Assembly: GCF_029081005.1 (NCBI RefSeq)
Contig: NZ_JAJQTQ010000034.1
Coordinates: forward strand, 1 to 35,352
Direction: 5' to 3'
Origin: Halomonas elongata
GTDB lineage: Bacteria; Pseudomonadota; Gammaproteobacteria; Pseudomonadales; Halomonadaceae
DNA: 35,352 bases
The notes under the pieces were generated by a model that had not been told where the DNA came from, made no database searches, and saw nothing but the letters and a program-made list of their open reading frames with translations. The position numbers were made by a program, and so were the translations under genes. Of the stretch, positions 32,513-35,352 are shown in pieces. Numbering within the stretch: the first letter of the stretch is position 1; every line of letters starts with the position of its first letter.

Positions 32513-35157
32513 GTCACGACCTGCACGAATCACTGCGCGACAATGTCCGAATCCTGGGGGATAGCCTGGGGCGCACCATTGCCGATGACCTTGGGCAGGG
32601 GTTCGTCGACCGCATCGAGACGATCCGTGGACTCGCCAAGCGCGGGCGCCAGGGCGAGGCCGATGGACGTCGTGAGCTGATCGAGTACCTGAGGCAGTTG
32701 CCCGACAGAGAATTGCTGCCGGTGACACGGGCCTTCAACCAGTTCCTCAACCTGGCCAATATTGCCGAACAGCACTATCGCGCGCGTTTCCGTCGGGTCG
32801 AGGACTACAAGCCGGGCAGCCAGCCGGTGCTGGGGGAGTTGCTCGAACGTGCCCGCGGTGAAGGGCACTCGCCGCGCAAGCTGGTGGAAAGCCTGGCCAA
32901 CATGCGCGTGGAGCTGGTGCTTACCGCGCATCCCACCGAAGTCATCCGACGTACCCTGATCCAGAAGTACGACGCCATCGATGACTGCCTGACCGCCATC
33001 GAGTCCTCGTCGGACTATCCCGAGCGTGGTGCCCGGGCCAAGGGGCGTCTCGAAGAACTGATCGGCCAGGCCTGGCACACCGACGAGATTCGCCACGAGC
33101 GCCCCACGCCGGTCGACGAGGCCAAGTGGGGCTTCGCGGTGATCGAGAACTCCTTGTGGCAGGCGGTGCCGGACTTCCATCGCGATCTGGACAACCTGTT
33201 GCTCGATACGGCCGGCGAGCGTCTCCCGCTAGATGCCGCGCCGATCCGCTTTGCCTCCTGGATGGGCGGCGATCGCGACGGTAACCCCAACGTCACTTCC
33301 CGGGTCACCCGCGAGGTCCTGCTGCTGGGGCGCTGGATGGCCGCCGACCTCTATCTGCGCGATCTCGATCAGCTCAAGACCGAGCTGTCGATGTGGAAGG
33401 CCAACAGTGCGCTCAAGGCCGAGGTCGGTGACGTCGCCGAGCCCTATCGCGAGCTGCTCAAGCGCCTGCTGGCGCGCGTCGAAGCCACCCGCGACTGGGC
33501 CAAGGCCCAGCTCGATGGCAAGAGCCATGATGGCGGGCCGATCATCGAGACCCGGGATCAGCTCTATGCGCCGCTGCTGACCTGCTATCGCTCGCTGTGC
33601 GACGTCGGGCTGGACACCATCGCCAACGGCGTGCTGCTCGACACCCTGCGCCGGGTGGCGGTATTCGGCGTGACCCTGACCAAGCTTGATCTGCGCCAGG
33701 AGGCCAGTCGTCATGAACAGGTCATGGAGGAACTCACCGACGGGCTGGGGCTCGGCCACTACAGCGAGTGGGATGAAGAACAGCGTCAGGAATTCCTGCT
33801 CGCCGAGCTGGCCTCGCGTCGCCCCCTGATTCCCCGGCGCTGGGAGTGCTCAGCGGAGAGCCGCGAGGTGCTCGATACCTTCCGGGTCTCGGCCGGCGAA
33901 CATGCCGAGGCACTCGGCACCTATATCATCTCGATGGCCGCGCAGCCCTCGGACGTACTCGCCGTGGCCCTGTTGATGAAAGAGGTCGGCGGTGATGCCA
34001 AGCTGCCCATCGCGCCGCTGTTCGAGACCCTCGACGACCTCAACCGGGCGGGCGACGTCATCGACCGCCTGCTGGCCCTGCCCGGCTATCGCGAGCTGGC
34101 GGGGGACCGTCAGGAGGTGATGATCGGCTACTCCGACTCGGCCAAGGATGCGGGTCAGCTGGCGGCCGCCTGGGCCCAGTATCGCGCCCAGGAGACGCTG
34201 GTCGACGTATGCCGGGGTCACGGTGTCGACCTGACGTTGTTCCACGGTCGTGGCGGCACCGTGGGGCGTGGCGGTGGCCCGGCTCACGCCGCCATTCTGT
34301 CGCAACCGCCGGGGTCGGTGAACGGTAGCCTGCGGGTGACCGAGCAGGGCGAGATGATCCGCTTCAAGTTCGGTCAGCCCGAGATCGCCCTGCGCTCCAT
34401 GGAGATCTACGCCTGCGCGGTCCTGGAAGCCTCGTTGCTGCCGCCGCCCACGCCGGAGCCGGCCTGGCGGGAAGAGATGGATCGCCTGGCGGAGGTGGCG
34501 CATGGCGCCTATGTGGGCGTGGTGCGCGAGGATCCCGACTTCGTGCCCTATTTCCGCTCGGTGACGCCCGAAAGCGCCCTGGGCCGCTTGCCGCTCGGCT
34601 CGCGACCGGCCAAGCGACGTCAGGAAGGCGGGGTGGAGACGCTACGAGCGATTCCCTGGATCTTCGCCTGGACCCAGACCCGTCTGATGCTGCCGGCCTG
34701 GCTGGGCAGCGGCGAAGCCTTCGTGAAACGCCTGGAGGACGACGGCGGCCTGGCGGTGCTGCGCGACATGCGCGATCGCTGGCCTTTCTTCGGCACCTAC
34801 CTGGAAATGCTCGAGATGCTGCTGGCCAAAGCCGATGTCAGCATCGCCGCCTACTACGAGCATCGCCTGGTGGACGAGCCGGCGCTGGAGGCCCTGGGCG
34901 AGCGGCTGCGTGAACGCTTCGGTCGCCTGCATCAGTCCGTGCTGGAGATCCTCGATCAGCAGGAGCTGCTCGAGAACACCCCCTTGATCCGCCAGGCCGT
35001 GGAAGTGCGCAACCCCTATATCGACCCGTTGCATGGGTTGCAGGCCGAGCTGCTGCAGCGTAACCGGGACGCAGATGGCGCCATCAGCGCCGACCTGTCG
35101 CGCGCCCTGATGGTGACCATGGCCGGCATCGCCGCCGGGCTGCGCAACACGGGCTAA
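32509..35157 (+). CDS. ppc: Phosphoenolpyruvate carboxylase
   Basis: 882 residues, the bacterial length. It carboxylates PEP with bicarbonate to oxaloacetate, refilling the TCA cycle. Both active-site signatures are intact: VLTAHPTEVIRRTL with His141, and FHGRGGTVGRGGGPAHAAI near residue 578. SWMGGDRDGNPNVT and the C-terminal NTG ending are also typical. AAGGAG precedes ATG 32509, which overlaps the mazG stop. Coupling of ppc to relA-mazG is not the E. coli arrangement. The TAA stop is joined directly to a repeat element. Confidence 0.98.
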   Translation: MSHDLHESLRDNVRILGDSLGRTIADDLGQGFVDRIETIRGLAKRGRQGEADGRRELIEYLRQLPDRELLPVTRAFNQFLNLANIAEQHYRARFRRVEDYKPGSQPVLGELLERARGEGHSPRKLVESLANMRVELVLTAHPTEVIRRTLIQKYDAIDDCLTAIESSSDYPERGARAKGRLEELIGQAWHTDEIRHERPTPVDEAKWGFAVIENSLWQAVPDFHRDLDNLLLDTAGERLPLDAAPIRFASWMGGDRDGNPNVTSRVTREVLLLGRWMAADLYLRDLDQLKTELSMWKANSALKAEVGDVAEPYRELLKRLLARVEATRDWAKAQLDGKSHDGGPIIETRDQLYAPLLTCYRSLCDVGLDTIANGVLLDTLRRVAVFGVTLTKLDLRQEASRHEQVMEELTDGLGLGHYSEWDEEQRQEFLLAELASRRPLIPRRWECSAESREVLDTFRVSAGEHAEALGTYIISMAAQPSDVLAVALLMKEVGGDAKLPIAPLFETLDDLNRAGDVIDRLLALPGYRELAGDRQEVMIGYSDSAKDAGQLAAAWAQYRAQETLVDVCRGHGVDLTLFHGRGGTVGRGGGPAHAAILSQPPGSVNGSLRVTEQGEMIRFKFGQPEIALRSMEIYACAVLEASLLPPPTPEPAWREEMDRLAEVAHGAYVGVVREDPDFVPYFRSVTPESALGRLPLGSRPAKRRQEGGVETLRAIPWIFAWTQTRLMLPAWLGSGEAFVKRLEDDGGLAVLRDMRDRWPFFGTYLEMLEMLLAKADVSIAAYYEHRLVDEPALEALGERLRERFGRLHQSVLEILDQQELLENTPLIRQAVEVRNPYIDPLHGLQAELLQRNRDADGAISADLSRALMVTMAGIAAGLRNTG

Positions 35158-35352
35158 AGCTCGAAGAACGCGGCTGGCGCCGCTGGAAGCTTGAAGCTGG
35201 ACGGGCTTCGCCCGGAGCTGTAAGCCGTAAGCTTGAAGCGGGAAGAAAAACCCTTGACCCGAGAGGGGCTGGGGTTACGCTGCCTTCGAGCTTCGAGCTT
35301 CGAGCTTCGAGCTTCGAGCTTCGAGCTTCGAGCTTCGAGCTTCGAGCTTCGA
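35156..35352. repeat. Intergenic heptad-repeat element D (after ppc, cut by window end)
   Basis: The element starts at the ppc stop: AAAGCTCGAAGAAC, a perfect hairpin GCGGC-TGGC-GCCGC (35170-35183), then TGGAAGCTTGAAGCTGGA. A second hairpin-like stretch (GGGC-TTC-GCCC, about 35203-35213) and GAAGCGGGAAGAA (35235-35247) follow. At 35284-35352 are almost ten perfect AGCTTCG heptads that run off the window edge. The left end matches elements A and C, while the heptad type matches element B. No gene is seen. Confidence 0.8.

Overview
The window is GC-rich chromosomal DNA from a gammaproteobacterium, most probably Halomonas or a close relative (Halomonadaceae). The evidence is the order algU-mucA-mucB-mucD / lepA-lepB-rnc-era-recO-pdxJ-acpS / gacS(barA)-cysM-rlmD-relA-mazG-ppc, the overall composition, and the kind of protein divergence. 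The genus is an inference from gene order and protein style, not from a database match. It is mostly core-genome sequence. No tRNA, rRNA, CRISPR array or intact transposase gene was seen.

Layout. 1-639: the 3' end of etfA, a second decayed copy of its last 27 codons, and a strong terminator. 661-5729: a Fur-box-preceded operon for a TonB2/TtpC-type energy-transducing system (DUF3450 protein, TtpC-like proton-channel protein, ExbB, ExbD, TonB, TPR protein). 5916-6991 (minus strand): a small basic protein and exonuclease III. 7140-11721: rhlB, dinG and an Nmad3-like gene, followed by a small palindromic mobile element. 11926-13005 (minus): DAHP synthase. 13333-17446: the envelope-stress sigma factor, its anti-sigma factor, RseB/MucB and the MucD protease. 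17628-24236: lepA, lepB, rnc, era, recO, pdxJ, acpS. 24176-26906 (minus): a GacS/BarA-type hybrid sensor kinase broken by a one-base frameshift. 27025-35157: cysM, rlmD, relA, mazG, ppc, tightly packed.

How the genes work together. The TonB operon powers outer-membrane uptake and is probably iron-regulated. The sigma-E block senses misfolded envelope proteins and makes the protease that clears them; sigma-E-like promoter sequences with the same 16-base spacing can be read before algU, before mucA and before mucD. lepA-lepB-rnc-era-recO is a translation, secretion and RNA-processing group, and pdxJ-acpS supplies cofactors. relA-mazG link the stringent response to nucleotide clean-up.

The least ordinary content lies between the genes. 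A family of intergenic elements built from 7-base repeats (AGCTTCG or AGCTTCC units) occurs four times: after rhlB, era, recO and ppc. Each starts within a few bases of an upstream stop codon, and three carry the same left-hand hairpin whose stem is kept although its bases differ. A separate 139-bp palindromic element with 15-bp terminal inverted repeats sits at the stop codon of the Nmad3-like gene. Other points to check are the duplicated etfA tail, a possible 57-codon membrane-protein ORF between algU and mucA, a His/Cys-rich tail on PdxJ, and the gacS frameshift. No clearly new multi-gene system is evident.
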